Below, in pieces: positions 6,386 through 7,449 of a DNA stretch of 7,449 nucleotides. The notes under the pieces are model-generated. The model was not told the DNA's origin. It saw nothing but the letters and a program-made list of their open reading frames with translations, and made no database searches. The position numbers were made by a program, and so were the translations under genes. Position 1 is the first letter of the stretch. The number at the start of each line of letters is the position of its first letter. Location: positions 1 through 7,449 of the forward strand of contig JAISNW010000127.1 of assembly GCA_031276055.1 (NCBI GenBank). The letters run 5' to 3'. Source of the DNA: Deferribacteraceae bacterium. GTDB lineage: Bacteria > Chrysiogenota > Deferribacteres > Deferribacterales > JAISNW01.

Positions 6386-6850
6386 AATATAAGATATAAC
6401 GGTTTTGTTTCCAGTATATTTTTCCAACAGCGCTTTTAACGCCGCTTGCCGCGGAATAAAATAATTATCCTCCAGCATTTTTCAGGCAGAGTAAATGCTG
6501 CGATAGGAGCATAACCTGCTTTTTGCAACCAGCATTGCCCCAAAACTTTTCAATTTCGGCAGCTCCAATAGTTTATCCCTTTTTCAAAAGGGAGATTATC
6601 CATTGAGCCGACGATGCCGCGCACTCTTTCATGGAGATTCAATTTTTTGGCATTGTCGTTGAAAAGATTTATGAAATCACGACAAAAGTCTAAGCCGATA
6701 ATATTTCCAGGCTAAATCTGCTGCTTTAATATCTTTATCAAGATTATCCAGAAAAGTTAATGCTTTAATAGTCGTTTCAGAGCTACCTGGACCTTGCCTT
6801 TCCAAGCCTATATGAGCCTCTACAATTAGATCAAAAATTGACGGTTTCAT
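6371..6850 (-). pseudogene. Decayed class I SAM-dependent methyltransferase
   Basis: No single frame is open, but joining frames on the minus strand rebuilds one protein family in the right order. Piece A (6850-6710) starts MKPSIFDLIVEAHIGLERQG and runs through ETTIKALTFLDNL to KAADLA. Piece B (6711-6580, another frame) reads PGNIIGLDFCRDFI, then NLFNDNAKKLNLHERV and GIVGSMDNLPFEK. Piece C (about 6563-6532) reads AAEIEKFW. Piece D (6528-6472) reads LQKAGYAPIAAFTLPEKCW. Piece E (6478-6371) reads EDNYFIPRQAALKALLEKY, then TGNKTVISYIENN. Intact relatives in Firmicutes and Bacteroidetes are roughly 250 residues. The glycine-rich SAM-binding motif (CGTGGQT-like) that should join A to B is missing, as is the catalytic middle between B and C. 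With at least three deletions and several frameshifts the gene cannot work. Substrate unknown; small-molecule methyltransferase is the usual generic annotation. Confidence 0.85.
6576..6593. repeat. Near-perfect 8-bp palindrome at a deletion point
   Basis: TCCCTTTT (6576-6583) and AAAAGGGA (6586-6593) are perfect inverted repeats separated by two bases. The element lies where piece B of the decayed methyltransferase ends and several hundred bases of the ancestral gene are missing. With a two-base loop it is unlikely to be an RNA hairpin terminator. Confidence 0.4.
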
Positions 6851-7071
6851 CTATTATGCTGATAAAAGACAAATACAAAATAAAGTATATTTCTTACTTT
6901 TGCGTCTGTATCAATTACCGCATCGCGCTGATTAACTTTGTAAATAAATTCCCGTTGATATTTAGGGCGTATATTCAATTTCCCATCATAAGCGTATACG
7001 CCCTCTTCTTGATTATCGACATATCCTTTTACAAGGTCTCTTATAAGAATTTCGTGAAGTTCAATTTTCAT
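6847..7071 (-). pseudogene. N-terminal stub of a DUF262 (GmrSD/ParB-like nuclease family) protein
   Basis: The frame encodes 74 residues. Residues 1-55 match the beginning of DUF262 proteins: RDLVKGYVDNQEEGVYAYDG at 11-30, then KLNIRPKYQREFIY at 31-44, the family hallmark [I/R]PxYQRxFxW-type motif, and QRDAVIDT at 48-55. Intact members are several hundred residues long and next show a DGQQR nucleotide-handling motif, here absent. DUF262 proteins include GmrSD-type modification-dependent nucleases and other phage-defence factors. After residue 55 the sequence (AKVRNILYFVFVF) no longer follows the N-terminal domain, so a large deletion occurred there; the tail may be original C-terminus or out-of-frame debris. 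Its ATG overlaps an out-of-frame TGA of the upstream methylase remnant as ATGA. Its own TGA overlaps the ATG of the decayed methyltransferase. Not expected to be functional. Confidence 0.8.
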
Positions 7072-7080
7072 TTATTCGCT

Positions 7081-7449
7081 CTATTTATTATAGGTTTTCG
7101 ATGTTTTATTACAACCATATTTTGGATATTCAATTGGATTATATGTCTTATATAAAATTATATCTTCGTGGCGCTTTTTGTGATCAAGATTAGTAAACCA
7201 CATAATACTACCTTTACTAAAATATTTTATTCCATTTTCTATTTTTATTCTTGATTGAGTTAAAATTTCATAATGTCCAGGAACTTCAAACCATTTTGTT
7301 CCTCCATTGTCAATTCCCAACCAGATTACGTTTTCTTTAATATACTTAAAAATTTCTTTATATGAGATTGCATTTAAATCACCAATAATCAAAAATAACT
7401 TATTATGAGTTACAATTTGCTCAACATACTCTCTAAAAAGAGAAAATGG
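7081..7449 (-). pseudogene. EcoRI-type adenine-specific DNA methyltransferase, C-terminal part, truncated
   Basis: The gene enters from the right edge and 122 codons are open. M.EcoRI-family enzymes methylate adenine in DNA as the protective half of a restriction system. The visible part begins PFSLFREYVEQI, almost certainly directly after the NP of the catalytic NPPF motif, which lies at or beyond the edge. It continues with LFLIIGDLNAISYKEIF, KENVIWLGIDNG, WFTNLDHKKRHEDIILYKTY and NPIEYPKY, a close match to the family in order and spacing. After YPKY the sequence departs (GCNKTSKTYNK, stop at 7081), whereas intact members continue for tens of residues. In the next frame the same bases read VVIKHRKPIINRANK and stop at 7068-7070, overlapping the DUF262 ATG. 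I infer an internal deletion with a frameshift just after YPKY. The catalytic half cannot be seen, so residual activity is undecided but unlikely. Confidence 0.85.

Noticed and set aside
6206..6478. 90-codon minus-strand frame as an independent gene
   Set aside because: Only its first 36 codons match anything (the end of the decayed methyltransferase); the rest is antisense to livM.
6838..7155. 105-codon plus-strand frame with hydrophobic stretches
   Set aside because: It is antisense to the clearly recognisable DUF262 and EcoRI-methylase remnants; the hydrophobicity comes from AT-rich reverse complement.
1..7449. CRISPR array, tRNA, rRNA or insertion sequence
   Set aside because: I saw no regularly spaced direct repeats, no cloverleaf-like segment, no rRNA-like stretch and no transposase or terminal inverted repeats, although short RNA genes cannot be excluded by eye.

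Overview
The window reads as chromosomal DNA from a Gram-negative-type, probably anaerobic bacterium of intermediate G+C, with heavy use of the ATA isoleucine codon. The clues are a biotin-dependent sodium-pumping decarboxylase, a HisZ subunit next to purA (an adjacency known from several proteobacteria, including delta-type lineages), and a sialic-acid-type sugar synthase. I cannot assign a phylum; a delta-proteobacterial or Synergistota-like anaerobe would fit. The eroded right end hints at a host-associated or reductively evolving genome.

Left part (1-2708, minus strand): a tight three-gene run transcribed leftward, hisZ (regulatory subunit of short-form ATP phosphoribosyltransferase), then purA (adenylosuccinate synthetase) 13 bp later, then the first 95 codons of a NeuB-family nonulosonate synthase overlapping the purA end by 11 bp. 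Histidine and AMP synthesis are metabolically linked through ATP/AICAR; neuB is an unexpected partner.

Middle (2709-2913): a divergent intergenic region with a 5-bp-arm inverted repeat and a weak rightward promoter candidate. Rightward from it run a biotin carrier protein, the membrane beta subunit of a Na+-translocating decarboxylase (short 373-residue form, as in methylmalonyl-CoA or glutaconyl-CoA decarboxylases), and the two branched-chain amino acid ABC permeases livH and livM. The genes are spaced by 21 bp, 32 bp and a 4-bp overlap, so they look like one operon. The decarboxylase carboxyltransferase (alpha) subunit and the transporter ATPases LivG/LivF and binding protein are not in the window. 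LivH carries an extra segment of about 60 residues that looks like two added membrane helices.

Right part (6365-7449): visibly more AT-rich and without an intact gene. Conceptual translation of the minus strand in shifting frames shows three decayed genes in a row: a truncated EcoRI-type adenine DNA methyltransferase, the N-terminal stub of a DUF262 (GmrSD/ParB-like nuclease family) protein, and a class I SAM-dependent methyltransferase broken by several deletions and frameshifts, including loss of the SAM-binding glycine motif. The old stop/start overlap between the EcoRI-type methylase and the DUF262 gene still seems visible, suggesting a former restriction/defence cassette. The rightward operon stops where this debris begins, just after a TAATG overlap that may be the leftover start of livG. 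The main discovery value is this deletion-eroded defence remnant and the livH insertion; I found no convincing intact novel system.
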